Positions 16,492 through 26,182 are shown, counted from the stretch's first letter. The stretch: DNA of 36,366 nt from an uncultured beta proteobacterium (GCA_903914615.1 CAIWPS010000797.1:1-36366); one strand, 5' to 3'. Made by a program: numbers and translations. The notes: generated by a model not told the origin, from the letters alone.

Positions 16492-19338
16492 TCAGCCCGG
16501 GTTGACGGGCACGAAGTTGCGGCCCTGCGTCTGCAGCGCGGTCGCGATGGCCCGGCCGTTGGTCATGAAGAACTGCTTGACGCCTGGGCCGTCGATTGCG
16601 CTGACGTTGAAAGTCACATTGGTGGACCTGCCGCCCACCGCGCTCTGCGCGGCCGCCACGGTCTGGGTGCTCGGCGTGGCCGAGGCTCCGGTCCTGGCGA
16701 TCGACTGCATGGCGCTGGTGGGCATTTGCCATTGCTGGCCGGCGCGGTCGCTCTGCTGTCCGCCGCTGGCGACCATCTTGCGGATGCCCTCGGCAAGCGG
16801 CGCGCTCATGATCATCTCGTCCTTGTGGACCATGGCGAGCTGATCTTCCGGCACCTCGTCCCAGCCGCCCGCCGCGCTGGCCAGGTAGCTCTTTGCGCCG
16901 GCGAATACCGCGGCGCCGACCCCGGCAGCCAGGGCCCAGCCGTAGATAGGGATCGCGGCGACCGAAGCCATGGCGGCGGTGGCGGCGGCGCTGGCGTAGC
17001 TCATGATGCCGGCGGCGGCTTCTGTCTGGCGCGTGGCGGTGATCGTGACGCTTGCGCTTTCTTGCGCGGCCATCTGCTCCTGAGCGCCCGCGGTGGCCTG
17101 CTCCGTGATGGTCGACGTCGCCGCGGTGGCCGATGCAACCTCTGCGTTGTCCGCCATCGCCGCCTCGGACTTGCGGATCTCGTCCAAACCCTTTTGCTGG
17201 ATGTCGGCCGCCTTTGAGGCGGCAAGCTTCTGAGCTTCGGACTTGACGAACAGGGCCAGCACCTGCTGCAAGCCCTGCTGCACCGGATCGACCAGCTGCT
17301 TGATGATCCCGTTGCCCTCACTTCCCGACCCGAAGAGGCGGTCGGCAAAGCGCTGCGCGATGAGCTGCTCGAACATCGTCCCGACCGCCGACGTGAAGTT
17401 GTGGAAAACGTCCTTGAGCTTGGTCGCGCCGCCGATGATCTGGGCGAACATTGTCTGGAAGCTCTTTTCGATGCCGGCTTGCGCGTCGATGGTGAATTGC
17501 GCCGCCTGCTGTGCGGCCTGCTGGTCGATGGCCAGGAGGCGCTGCGCGTGCTGCTGCTCGGCGTTCAGCTCCTGTGCCTTGATCTCGGCGATCTTCTGCG
17601 CGTCGTTGTTGGCGAGCTGGAGCTTCTGCGCGTAGTAGGCCTGATCGGCTGCAAAGCTCCGGTTCTCCAGGTCGCGTTCGATGGCTAGCGCGTCGTCGGC
17701 GCTGACCATGCGCATGGACTTCAGAGCCTCGAGGTTGGCTTTCTCGGTGGCGATCTGGTTGCCAGTGGTGGTCTTCTGCTCTGAAGCGGCGATCTCGGCC
17801 AGTGCGGCCGATCGTTGCCGCGCTGCGTCCATGTAGGCCGTGCCATTGGCGCGGATGGCGTCGGTGCGCTTCTCCACCATGACCGCAATCTCGCCCTCGA
17901 GCTTGGCCTCCTCGGCTTGGCGCTTGACGTTCTCCTCGGGCTTGGCCGAAGGCTTCATCGCTTGCAGCGCCGCCAGTTCCTTCTTCTTGCCGTCGATCTC
18001 AACGTCGGCGGCGTTGAGCTGCATCTGCAGCCTGCTGGCGTAATACTGCTCGGTGGTGACGAGGTTGTTCTTGTAGGCGTCGTCGAGCACCGCGGTGCCC
18101 TCGGTGGCGTATTGCTTCTGCAGCGCAAGGATGGCCTCTTCGTTGGCTTTCTGAAGCGCCAGCCTGGCGGCCGCCATCGCGTCGGCGCCCTTGTTGGCGT
18201 TCGGGTCGAAGTTGACCTTGCCTTTCTTGTCCCGGCCGCCCTCGCCGCCGCCCTTGCCGACGTCGATGTGAACTCCTTCGGCTTGCGACTTGAAGCCGGC
18301 CAGGTCGGATTTCATTTTTTCGAAGGCCGCTTCGTTCTTGGCTTCCTCCTCGTCGCGCATCTTGCCGATGGCGGTGGCGCCCGCAAGGTCTCCATGCGCC
18401 AGCGCCACGGCCTGGGCGGCAAGCGCACCCAGGCCGTCGCCCATGTCCTTGAGCCTCATGAACACGTCGCCCGCGACAAACGCCACGCTTTGCATGACGG
18501 CACCGATGGCCTCCCCCGCCGTCTTGAACGTCTGCCCGTCGGTCGCGACATCGACGAAGGCGGTTGCCATTGCCATCAGCGTGGGCTGCAGCTGCTGGCC
18601 GATGGTCATCTCAAGGCCCTGCGCGGCGCCGTGGACCTCCTTCATCTTCTCGGCCATGGCCAGGGCCGCCTCGCTGGCTTCGCCGCTGAGCACCAACCCG
18701 AGCTGCTTGGCGCGCTCGCCAAGCTCGTCCAGGCCTGCTGCGCCCTTGTTCAGCAGCGGGATCAGCTCCGCGCCGTTGCGCCCGAGCAGCTGCATCGCCA
18801 GAGCGGTCTTCGACGCTCCGTCCTGGGTGCTGCTAAACACCACGGCCATGCGCTCGAGCACTTCCTCGGGCGACATCTCCTTGACCTGCTGGGCACTGAG
18901 GCCGATGGCCTTGAAGGCCTGGTTAAGCGGGCCGCCGTCGTCGGTGACGCTTTGCATGTTGCGCGACAGCAATTGCAGCGCGCGCTGCATCGTCTCGCTG
19001 CTCGCGCCCACTGTGGTCGCCGCGTAGCCCAGCTCGGCAAGCTTCTCAGTGGTCGCGCCCGTTCGCTGCGACGCCAGCTCCAGACCTTCGGCGTACTCTG
19101 ATGTCTTCAGCCCGAGCTCGACGAACTGCTCGCCGATGACGCCCAGCGTGGCCAGCTCGGCGAGCTCCTTGAAGGCGTTGCCGATACTGGAAATCTTGCC
19201 GTTGAGCGCCTCGACCTGTTCGGCGCTTTCGCTGGCGAATTCCTTGACCTTGGCGCCGGCCTCTGACAGGCCTTCGATCAGCGAGTCGATTCGAGCGCCT
19301 AGGCTGACCTCTACGTCGTCTGTGCTGTTTTCAGCCAC
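16492..19338 (-). CDS. tail tape measure protein
   Basis: 948 aa, long helical/Ala-rich, LGRNGAELIPLLNKGAAGLDELGERAKQLGLVLSGEASEAA, hydrophobic C-terminal stretch; between tail chaperones and DUF2460. Confidence 0.9.
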   Translation of the reverse strand: MAENSTDDVEVSLGARIDSLIEGLSEAGAKVKEFASESAEQVEALNGKISSIGNAFKELAELATLGVIGEQFVELGLKTSEYAEGLELASQRTGATTEKLAELGYAATTVGASSETMQRALQLLSRNMQSVTDDGGPLNQAFKAIGLSAQQVKEMSPEEVLERMAVVFSSTQDGASKTALAMQLLGRNGAELIPLLNKGAAGLDELGERAKQLGLVLSGEASEAALAMAEKMKEVHGAAQGLEMTIGQQLQPTLMAMATAFVDVATDGQTFKTAGEAIGAVMQSVAFVAGDVFMRLKDMGDGLGALAAQAVALAHGDLAGATAIGKMRDEEEAKNEAAFEKMKSDLAGFKSQAEGVHIDVGKGGGEGGRDKKGKVNFDPNANKGADAMAAARLALQKANEEAILALQKQYATEGTAVLDDAYKNNLVTTEQYYASRLQMQLNAADVEIDGKKKELAALQAMKPSAKPEENVKRQAEEAKLEGEIAVMVEKRTDAIRANGTAYMDAARQRSAALAEIAASEQKTTTGNQIATEKANLEALKSMRMVSADDALAIERDLENRSFAADQAYYAQKLQLANNDAQKIAEIKAQELNAEQQHAQRLLAIDQQAAQQAAQFTIDAQAGIEKSFQTMFAQIIGGATKLKDVFHNFTSAVGTMFEQLIAQRFADRLFGSGSEGNGIIKQLVDPVQQGLQQVLALFVKSEAQKLAASKAADIQQKGLDEIRKSEAAMADNAEVASATAATSTITEQATAGAQEQMAAQESASVTITATRQTEAAAGIMSYASAAATAAMASVAAIPIYGWALAAGVGAAVFAGAKSYLASAAGGWDEVPEDQLAMVHKDEMIMSAPLAEGIRKMVASGGQQSDRAGQQWQMPTSAMQSIARTGASATPSTQTVAAAQSAVGGRSTNVTFNVSAIDGPGVKQFFMTNGRAIATALQTQGRNFVPVNPG

Positions 19339-19640
19339 GCTGGCTTCTCCTTTGCGAACCCGGACACCCCAAACAGTTCGAGCAGCGCGCTCGGGTCCTG
19401 CTTGGACCGCTCCTGTGTCTTGGGCTTTGCCGCCGAGGCGGACTCAGCCTTGCGGCCGACCCCAAGGAACTGCGCAATGGCCGCGGCGCTGACCGAGACC
19501 GGCGGCACGCGCTCCCACTGCGCGGCGATCAGATCAAGCCGCGGGAGCGTCATTTCCTCGTCGATGTACTCCCAGGTCCAACCGAAGGCGTCGATCAGTG
19601 CGCAGTAGACGACGCCCCAGTCGACGCCAGAGCTTCCCCC
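19311..19640 (-). CDS. tail assembly chaperone GT extension (probable -1 frameshift product, no independent start seen)
   Basis: Reading from the G-run: GSSGVDWGVVYCALIDAFGWTWEYIDEEMTLPRLDLIAAQWERVPPV...; overlaps end of G ORF in the -1 frame. Confidence 0.6.
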   Translation of the reverse strand, partial: GGSSGVDWGVVYCALIDAFGWTWEYIDEEMTLPRLDLIAAQWERVPPVSVSAAAIAQFLGVGRKAESASAAKPKTQERSKQDPSALLELFGVSGFAKEKPAWLKTAQTT

Positions 19641-19993
19641 GTGGCGGCACTGCCAGCCTCCGGCTTGCGAAATCCAGCGATGCCCAGCGTCGCGTCGAAA
19701 ACCTGCCGAAAGTTGCCGAGGTCCAGCATTTCGCGCACCTCTTCGAGCGAAATCGACGGGTAGTTGCGCGCGAGCGCGCAATGCACGACGCGCGCGACGG
19801 CCAGGTGTTGCTCGGGCGTGAGCGTGATGCCCACGATGCTGCGCGCCGTAACGAGCTCGTCCTTCAGCTCCTGCAGGCCCAGCAGCGACAGCGGCGGGAT
19901 GCGGAACTGCTCGTCGCCGATCGTGACCCACACGCCGCCGCGCTTGCGCTCCGGTTCCCGGCGAGCCGGGGCGTCCTGATCCTCGATGCTCAC
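19595..19993 (-). CDS. tail assembly chaperone (G-like)
   Basis: MSIEDQDAPARREPERKRGGVWVTIGDEQFRIPPLSLLGLQELKDELVTARSIVGI...; between tail tube and tape measure. Confidence 0.75.
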   Translation of the reverse strand: MSIEDQDAPARREPERKRGGVWVTIGDEQFRIPPLSLLGLQELKDELVTARSIVGITLTPEQHLAVARVVHCALARNYPSISLEEVREMLDLGNFRQVFDATLGIAGFRKPEAGSAATGEALASTGASSTAH

Positions 19994-19994
19994 G

Positions 19995-20732
19995 TCACTG
20001 CTCCAGGCTGATGGTGCCGATGTTGTTGCTCGCGTCCGCGAAGCACTCGAAATCGAAGCTCGGAATCGTGAAGTCCTCGAGCTTCGTGACCAGGCTGAGC
20101 TTGCTGCTCATGCAGGCGTTGAGCGTGACGGTCATCATGTTGCCTTGGAAAGACTCCTCGAAGACCGCGCTGAACGTCGGGGCGTTGCCCAACAACTGGT
20201 TGGTGATGCTGATCTTTTGCCCGTAGACCGTGTCGGCCCAGGTGTAGCTGACCAGCACCGCGGAGTTGTTGATGCTGTTGTTGAAGGCGTAGGTGCCGGC
20301 GCTGGCGTTGTTGGTGTACTGGCCGCCCACCGGGTTGTTCGCCACGGCCACCAGCACCCCGCCATTAGCTGCGTACACGATGCCCAGGTCGGCGACGAAG
20401 TTCGCGGCATGGGCCACCGTCACGCTGTTGGCAGTGATCGTCTGCGCCTCCTGCACGACTGCGCGCGTGGCACCCGTGGACACCGAGCCGGCGCCGAAGA
20501 AGAGGTCGTTGAAGGTCTTCGCAGTGAACTGCGCAAAGTCGGCTTTCCCGGTGATCTTGGCCGTGCCGCGGCCAATCGCCAGCGGGAATTGGTAGCTTCC
20601 GAACAGCTCCTTGGTCGTGAAAGCCCATTCGATGGTGGCGCCTTGCAGCGCGCCGAACCGAACGGGTGTCTGAGAGCCGGCATTGAGCGACTTGCCGTAC
20701 AGCGTGCCGCTGCCGAATGAATACTGGGCCAT
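19995..20732 (-). CDS. major tail tube protein
   Basis: MAQYSFGSGTLYGKSLNAGSQTPVRFGALQGATIEWAFTTKELFGSYQFPLAIGRGTAKITGKADF...; location and size. Confidence 0.8.
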   Translation of the reverse strand: MAQYSFGSGTLYGKSLNAGSQTPVRFGALQGATIEWAFTTKELFGSYQFPLAIGRGTAKITGKADFAQFTAKTFNDLFFGAGSVSTGATRAVVQEAQTITANSVTVAHAANFVADLGIVYAANGGVLVAVANNPVGGQYTNNASAGTYAFNNSINNSAVLVSYTWADTVYGQKISITNQLLGNAPTFSAVFEESFQGNMMTVTLNACMSSKLSLVTKLEDFTIPSFDFECFADASNNIGTISLEQ

Positions 20733-20757
20733 GGTGGTAACTCCTTGCGTGGCGCGG

Positions 20758-21207
20758 TCAAGAGGTAAGGAACATGAGCGGCACGACGGCGACGGCTTCG
20801 TCGCCCAGCGAGCCCTCGAAGATCTGCACGTCGCCCTCGATCGCGCAGTGCGACACGAGTCCGCCGAGCGTTGCGGCCTGGTTGCCCGGGTCGTCGACCC
20901 TGACGGCCGCCTCGATGGCGTCCAACAGCGGGTTGAGCAGCTGCGACGGCACGACGGTGTCGTCCATCTGCGCGCCGGTGTGGACGTACAGCATTAGCGC
21001 AATGTCGCAGCGCCAGACGAGCGGAAAGCCCTTCTTGTAGGTGCTGCGCTCGGCCATCTGGCGCATGAGCAAGGCGGGCTGCTGCTCGATGCCGCAGTCC
21101 TCCCATGTCTTGATCTTGCGCGTGGCCGTTGCAAAGGCGGGCGACGCGCCGACGGTCAGCGCCGAGAAGAAGGCGAAGACGGCGGCGTACAGAGGCTCGC
21201 GGGTCAT
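20758..21207 (-). CDS. tail terminator/minor tail-like protein
   Basis: MTREPLYAAVFAFFSALTVGASPAFATATRKIKTWEDCGIEQQPALLMRQMAERSTYKKGFPLVWRCDIALMLYVHTG...; position between gp10-like and tail tube. Confidence 0.7.
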   Translation of the reverse strand: MTREPLYAAVFAFFSALTVGASPAFATATRKIKTWEDCGIEQQPALLMRQMAERSTYKKGFPLVWRCDIALMLYVHTGAQMDDTVVPSQLLNPLLDAIEAAVRVDDPGNQAATLGGLVSHCAIEGDVQIFEGSLGDEAVAVVPLMFLTS

Positions 21208-21211
21208 GGCT

Positions 21212-21766
21212 CTACGCCCCCTGCACCGCCGCGATGGCCGCGGCCTTGATGTCGGCCACGATCTGCGGCCGCGCGTCGGCCAGCGAGCTGCGCAGGAACG
21301 AGCTTTCGGGCATGCGCATGTGCATCGTGTGCTCGCGCACGTTGACCACCCCGACGCCACCGCCGGCCTTGGCGTAGCTGCCGGCGATCTCGACCTTGCC
21401 GCCGCCTTTGCGATTGCGGAACCGCGCCAGCGACATCTGGGCGGCGCTGCGGCGCGTGTGGGCCCGGACGGTCACGTCGCCCTCGAAGCCGAATTCGCGG
21501 ATGTGGGCATAGGCCACGTTCGTGCCGACGACGCCGCGCACTTCCTCGGCGGTGCTGGACACCAGCTGGTTGATGGAGCGTCGCAGCGTGCCGGTGCGCA
21601 CATGTAGCACTTCGCCGGTGAGCTTTTGCTTGACCGCGCCCTGAACCAGAATCGTCAGGCGCGTTACGGTGGTCTCCAGCGCGCCGCGCAGCCTCTGTGG
21701 CGCGCCAGCCAGGCGCGCGAGCCACGTCTGGGCGCGCACGTCGATGGTGATGGCGCCCGCGCTCAT
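21212..21766 (-). CDS. HK97 gp10-like neck/tail completion protein
   Basis: MSAGAITIDVRAQTWLARLAGAPQRLRGALETTVTRLTILVQGAVKQKLTGEVLHVRTGTLRRSINQ...YAHIREFGFEG; ATGA overlap. Confidence 0.8.
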   Translation of the reverse strand: MSAGAITIDVRAQTWLARLAGAPQRLRGALETTVTRLTILVQGAVKQKLTGEVLHVRTGTLRRSINQLVSSTAEEVRGVVGTNVAYAHIREFGFEGDVTVRAHTRRSAAQMSLARFRNRKGGGKVEIAGSYAKAGGGVGVVNVREHTMHMRMPESSFLRSSLADARPQIVADIKAAAIAAVQGA

Positions 21767-22533
21767 GTCGGCGCCACCCTTCGGTAGGGCTGCAGGGCCT
21801 GGACGGCGCTCGTGTTGATGGCCGACATGTCGAAGCTGATCGTCTCCTGCGCGAGCGTCTTGGAGCGGATGCCCAGGTTGTCGCGTCGCTTGACGGCCAG
21901 CCCGACCACCTCGATGCAAGCTTGCTCGACCGCGGCCGGAATAAAAGCCATGTCGATCGAGATCGACGTGCCAGCGTCCGCGGCGGCAAAGTTGATCTGC
22001 GGCGGCGCGAACTGATACTGGCCCGAGGCGGGCGAGTTGGCGGTCGAGGTCATCGCCGTGCCAGAGGCCTGCGTAATGCTGTAGATCGTCGAAGGCGATC
22101 CCGGGTCCTGCACAAGCAGCGCCGGCGAGTTTCCTGCCGGGATAACTGCCTGCACGGTCTGGCGGTAGCCCGCCTGGAAGCTGACCTGCACGTTGCGACG
22201 ACCTCGCCGGATTCGCTGGCCGCTGGCGAGGAAGATGGCCTTGTCGTCGCTCACGTAGCCCGTGGACTGCATGCTCGAGGCGGCCGGGATGGACACGCCG
22301 TCGACGGTGAGCGAGCTGACGCTGATGATCGGGTAATCGGGCAGCACGAGCGTGTCGCTGCCGCTTCCGTCCATCAGCAGCCCCGAGTAGGAGGTGATGG
22401 GGAAGATTCGCGAGCAAAAATTCTGGACCAGGCTCGACGCGGACGGGATCAGCCGCGTGATGAGCGGGTCGGAGCCCTGCGAGGTGACGCCCAGGTACTG
22501 CTTGGCGGCGGCGAGCGTCGTCAGAGCAGTCAC
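21763..22533 (-). CDS. head-tail connector (gp6-like)
   Basis: MTALTTLAAAKQYLGVTSQGSDPLITRLIPSASSLVQNFCSRIF...AVEQACIEVVGLAVKRRDNLGIRSKTLAQETISFD. Confidence 0.8.
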   Translation of the reverse strand: MTALTTLAAAKQYLGVTSQGSDPLITRLIPSASSLVQNFCSRIFPITSYSGLLMDGSGSDTLVLPDYPIISVSSLTVDGVSIPAASSMQSTGYVSDDKAIFLASGQRIRRGRRNVQVSFQAGYRQTVQAVIPAGNSPALLVQDPGSPSTIYSITQASGTAMTSTANSPASGQYQFAPPQINFAAADAGTSISIDMAFIPAAVEQACIEVVGLAVKRRDNLGIRSKTLAQETISFDMSAINTSAVQALQPYRRVAPT

Positions 22534-22558
22534 ACTGTGCCTCGCCCGAGCGCGGCCC

Positions 22559-22777
22559 TTACGGCGCGCCGGCGCCCTTGGTTTTCTGCGCGACCTGATT
22601 CGGCGCAGGATCCGTCATGCCGTGATCTCGCAGGCGCTGCGCAAGGTGCTTGGGCACGTCGACGCCACCCTTGTCGTCGACCTCGAGATTGAAGCCCTCG
22701 ATGCTGATGGAGCTGCCCATGCCTTGCGGCGCCTGCAGCCGCACCATCTGGGACAGAAACGGGTTCGTTGGTGCCAA
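22559..22777 (-). CDS. hypothetical protein, 72 aa
   Basis: MAPTNPFLSQMVRLQAPQGMGSSISIEGFNLEVDDKGGVDVPKHLAQRLRDHGM...; co-directional between MCP and connector. Confidence 0.65.
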   Translation of the reverse strand: MAPTNPFLSQMVRLQAPQGMGSSISIEGFNLEVDDKGGVDVPKHLAQRLRDHGMTDPAPNQVAQKTKGAGAP

Positions 22778-22844
22778 GGTGGCTCTCCTGTGTGCGTTCG
22801 CGCGGCGCGCGGGCGGCCAGCGCCCGCGCTCGAGGACAACTCGA

Positions 22845-24362
22845 TCAACCGTTCGCGATGTTGGTGATGATTCCCTGCGACGGCGGGAAGTAGTTCTGCA
22901 GCACGCCGTCGCAGTAGATGCCGTACTGATACTTGCGCGAGGTCTGCGGCCACTCGATCTGGTAGTAGTCGCGGCGCATGCGCATCTGAAGGATGTTGTT
23001 CACGTTGGACAGCGGGTAGGGCAGCGTCTCGGTCGTAAACAAAATCGTCCCCGGCGGCATGTTCGGGTGCAGCTTGATGTCCAGGGTCTGCGCGCCGTTC
23101 ATCGCGAACTTGTTCAGGTAGCTGCGCACCATGATGCCGCCACCGAGCATGCCCTGGTCCGCGTTGAAGACGAATCGCTGAGCGGCGCTGGAATTGCCGG
23201 CAAGGATCTTCTTGCCGATGTTGTTCATCTCCTGCGAGTTCACCCACGCCGTGCTGGGCGACAAGCGGTAGTTGTCCCAGAAGGACTTCAGCGCCGCGTC
23301 GATCTCGACAATGCCGCCGGCGCCGTCGCTCGTCAGCGGCGTGCCAGTGCCGGGCGTGCCGGTAGCCTGCGTGGTTTGAAGCGACCCCAGCGCAGAGTTG
23401 CTGGCGAAGGTCAGCAGCCCGTCGAAGGCCAGGCCGTTGGTCGAGTAGTTCGCCGCGGACAGCGCGTTGAAGTTGGCAACCCCGGGCGCCGTCGCGGTGC
23501 CGGTCGCGGCCGCCGTGATCAGCACGCTGTTGATGGTGGTGATGGCGCCGAGCGTCAGGTTGCCCGCGGCCGGGCCCCAGAACCAGGCGTAGGCCATCGC
23601 GCCGGCGACGGGCGTCACGCTGGCGCTGATCACGCTGGTGTTGCTGCCGGCCGCGGCGGTCACGTTGGCCTGGGAGCTAGGCAGCGCGGTGCCGCCGTTG
23701 ACCACGTCGGTCGAGCCGTCGGCATTGGTCCGGGTGTAGGACTGCACGATGCCGCCAGTCAGCGATGCCGCCATGTAGCCTTCGAAGGTCAGCGCCACAC
23801 AGCCGACGCCGTAGTTCGAGCCGCTCGTCAGCGAGCCGCCGGTGTTGGCGCTGGTCACGGTGGCCGCCGGCGTGTTGGACAGCGGGAAGCCGGTATTGCC
23901 GCCCAGAATGACCTTTTCCTCGGCGATCATCTGCGCGCGGAGCAGGCCTTCGACGGCCAGCGCCTTGATGTCCTCGAAGTCCTCGGCGGCGTAGTCCGCT
24001 TCGAACGTCACGGTGTCTTCCAGGCCCAGGCCCTTGTAGGCCGCGGTGTAGTTGGCCGTCGAGGTCGCGATCACCGCGCCGCGGTTGCCGCCGCTCACGT
24101 AGGGCAGCACGCCCCCGGTGTTCACGCCGGTGACGGCGCGCCAGTTGGCCTGGATGCCGCCCTTGCCGCTCACGCGCGGCGTGCTGTTGCGCAGGGGCGT
24201 GATGACCGGGTAGAGCTTCTTGGACGGCGCCTCCAGGTCGTAGGCGGTGATGCCGCCAATGGCGCTGTTGGACTGCGTCCAGGCTTTCTGCAGCTCGTTC
24301 TGCGGCTGGCCGTGCGCGGCCTTGATGAGGGCCAGGGTCTCGGCGGTGACGTTTGCGTTCAT
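22845..24362 (-). CDS. major capsid protein (HK97-like) with internal Ig/Fn3-like insertion
   Basis: MNANVTAETLALIKAAHGQPQNELQKAWTQSNSAIGGITAYDLEAPSKKLYPVITPLRNSTPRV...EEKVILGGNTG...; internal SVTPVAGAMAYAWFWGPAAGNLTLGAITTINSVLITAAATG. Confidence 0.85.
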   Translation of the reverse strand: MNANVTAETLALIKAAHGQPQNELQKAWTQSNSAIGGITAYDLEAPSKKLYPVITPLRNSTPRVSGKGGIQANWRAVTGVNTGGVLPYVSGGNRGAVIATSTANYTAAYKGLGLEDTVTFEADYAAEDFEDIKALAVEGLLRAQMIAEEKVILGGNTGFPLSNTPAATVTSANTGGSLTSGSNYGVGCVALTFEGYMAASLTGGIVQSYTRTNADGSTDVVNGGTALPSSQANVTAAAGSNTSVISASVTPVAGAMAYAWFWGPAAGNLTLGAITTINSVLITAAATGTATAPGVANFNALSAANYSTNGLAFDGLLTFASNSALGSLQTTQATGTPGTGTPLTSDGAGGIVEIDAALKSFWDNYRLSPSTAWVNSQEMNNIGKKILAGNSSAAQRFVFNADQGMLGGGIMVRSYLNKFAMNGAQTLDIKLHPNMPPGTILFTTETLPYPLSNVNNILQMRMRRDYYQIEWPQTSRKYQYGIYCDGVLQNYFPPSQGIITNIANG

Positions 24363-24419
24363 GTGCGTGCTCCTTGCGGCGCGTGCTGAATGACTGGGTC
24401 GGGGTTGTTGGGTGCGCGG

Positions 24420-26087
24420 CTACTTGCGCAGTTGCTGAGGAAGGGCCAGAGGAGTTCCTCCGCTGGCGTGGATGGACTTGATGAGCGTTGCGGCTTCGTG
24501 CTTCTCGCCGCGGTCGTCGACCACGGGCGCGGTCGTCTTGGCGACGAGCTGCGGGTCTTCGACCTGGTCGGCGCCCTTGGGAACGGCGCGCAGCGCGATG
24601 CGCGCCGGCGCGGGCTGGGCTTCGAGTTTCTGGATGCGCGCCGCCTGTTCGTCGATGACCTTCTGAAGCGGCGCCAGCGAGTCGGCGAGCGCCTTTTGAA
24701 GCGCGGCCGAGCCCATGACCTTCTCGGTCTCGCCGTCTCCCGTGCCGGTTGCGCCGGCGCCGGGCTGGTTCGCCGGCTCGGCGTTGCCCGGCGAGGCGCC
24801 TGGGCACTCGGCGCCGAGCTGCGCGGCGTGGTCGTGGATGCCTTGCACGAGGGCCAGGTCATCCTTGGAGTGGCGAGCGCCGACCTTCACCAAGGTCAGC
24901 AGCGGAGACGGGTGCGTCTTGAGCAGCGCGCCGCACTTCTCGGCCAGCGCGATGGTCATCGGGTCGGGCGTGTTGGCGGACTCGCTGAGCTCTTCCAGCT
25001 CCTCGTCGATCATGTCCTTCAGCACCGAGCCGCACATCGCGATGCAGGCGGCAAGCTTGTCGGGAAGGTCGCTGTCGTCGCCTTCGCGGAAGGTCTCGTA
25101 CTCGGCGCTTTCCTGGAGGTTCTGCAGCCCGGCGATGAGCTGCGCGAAGGCGCTGCACGAGTACATGCCCTTTCGCAGCTCGCTGCGGTAAGCCTTGGCG
25201 AAGGCGGTGGCCTCGGCCTTCTCCTTGTCCTTGTCGGGGGCTTCTTCGCCGATGCCGAACTTCTTCTTGGCCGCGGCGATCTTCGCGTCGATGGCTTTCT
25301 GGTCCGCAGCGCTGTACTTGCTGCGGTTCTTCTCCTGGCCGAAGTAGGAAGCCGCGGCTCGCACATGCGCGGCCGTGTCGAGCGGGTACTTCTTGTTTGT
25401 CGGGTCGGCGAAGTCGGCGTCCTTGCCGTATTTCTCCTCGCCCTCCTTCGGGTCGGCGTCCTTGCGCTCGGCGATCTTGGCGATGACCTGCGACAGGGAC
25501 AGACCGCGCTCGTTCATCAACTTGCCCAGCTGGGCGACCTCGTCCGCGGTGCCGTTGACGGTCACGTCATCGGCTGCGCCCGGGCTGACGAAGTCCACGC
25601 GCGCGGTGGTGCCGTCGGCTTTCTGGACTTCGAAGAAGCGTGCGGTTGGGATGCACGGCCGGTCGACCAGCGAGCCCTCAGACGGATTGGCGGTGTAGCG
25701 CGTCACGTCCTTGCCGTCGACCTTCTCGACGGCCTTGTCGCCGACGTAGCTGCCGCCGATGGAAAAGCCCGTGTAGACGCCTTCGCACACTTTCTTCCAT
25801 TCGCCGTCGTCGACCACCTTGGCGCAGACGTCGATCGCCTTCTCGGCGTCGTTGAAGTCGATGGCGGTGAACTTCCCAGCGGCCACCTTGCCATGCATCG
25901 CGCGCAGGTTTCCTAGCGACTTGCCGCCCGTGTCCTTCGCGATCGCGTCGCTCCATGCCTTGAAGTACGGCTTGCTGGACTCGTAGTCCATGATCTCGTC
26001 GCTCTTGTCGACGGTCTCTTGCGCGAGCCGGCCGAACACCAGACGCTTCGCTTCGTCGACCTTGCGAATCTGCGCGAATAGCTTCAT
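24420..26087 (-). CDS. prohead protease / XkdF-like domain protein with scaffold-like C-terminus
   Basis: MKLFAQIRKVDEAKRLVFGRLAQETVDKSDEIMDYESSKPYFKAWSDAIAKDTGGKSLGNLRAMHGKVAAGK...EGVYTGFSIGGSYV...; GGAG SD upstream of 26087. Confidence 0.82.
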   Translation of the reverse strand: MKLFAQIRKVDEAKRLVFGRLAQETVDKSDEIMDYESSKPYFKAWSDAIAKDTGGKSLGNLRAMHGKVAAGKFTAIDFNDAEKAIDVCAKVVDDGEWKKVCEGVYTGFSIGGSYVGDKAVEKVDGKDVTRYTANPSEGSLVDRPCIPTARFFEVQKADGTTARVDFVSPGAADDVTVNGTADEVAQLGKLMNERGLSLSQVIAKIAERKDADPKEGEEKYGKDADFADPTNKKYPLDTAAHVRAAASYFGQEKNRSKYSAADQKAIDAKIAAAKKKFGIGEEAPDKDKEKAEATAFAKAYRSELRKGMYSCSAFAQLIAGLQNLQESAEYETFREGDDSDLPDKLAACIAMCGSVLKDMIDEELEELSESANTPDPMTIALAEKCGALLKTHPSPLLTLVKVGARHSKDDLALVQGIHDHAAQLGAECPGASPGNAEPANQPGAGATGTGDGETEKVMGSAALQKALADSLAPLQKVIDEQAARIQKLEAQPAPARIALRAVPKGADQVEDPQLVAKTTAPVVDDRGEKHEAATLIKSIHASGGTPLALPQQLRK

Positions 26088-26108
26088 GCGACTGGGCTCC
26101 AATAATGC

Positions 26109-26182
26109 GGGGCGGGATGCGCTAATGGCCGGGAATTCTCAAGTTGTGCGCAATGTTCGGTGCGCTGCAATCGGTACGTTGT
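26109..26182 (-). promoter_or_regulatory. shared upstream element upstream of prohead protease (block A 26182..26168, block B 26124..26109)
   Basis: Minus strand ACAACGTACCGATTG identical to 2191-2205 and TAGCGCATCCCGCCCC 14/16 to 2219-2234. Confidence 0.4.

Noticed and set aside
17815-19101. 428-aa plus-strand ORF opposite the tape measure gene
   Set aside because: Leu/Gly/His/Arg-rich antisense of an Ala/Lys/Glu-rich helical protein; no domain recognised.
22650-24389. 579-aa plus-strand ORF opposite the major capsid gene
   Set aside because: Arg/Gly/His-rich translation typical of the antisense of a high-GC gene; the minus strand carries a convincing capsid protein.
24390-25916. 508-aa plus-strand ORF opposite the prohead protease gene
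   Set aside because: Antisense high-GC artefact; the minus-strand frame has recognisable XkdF/protease sequence and an SD.
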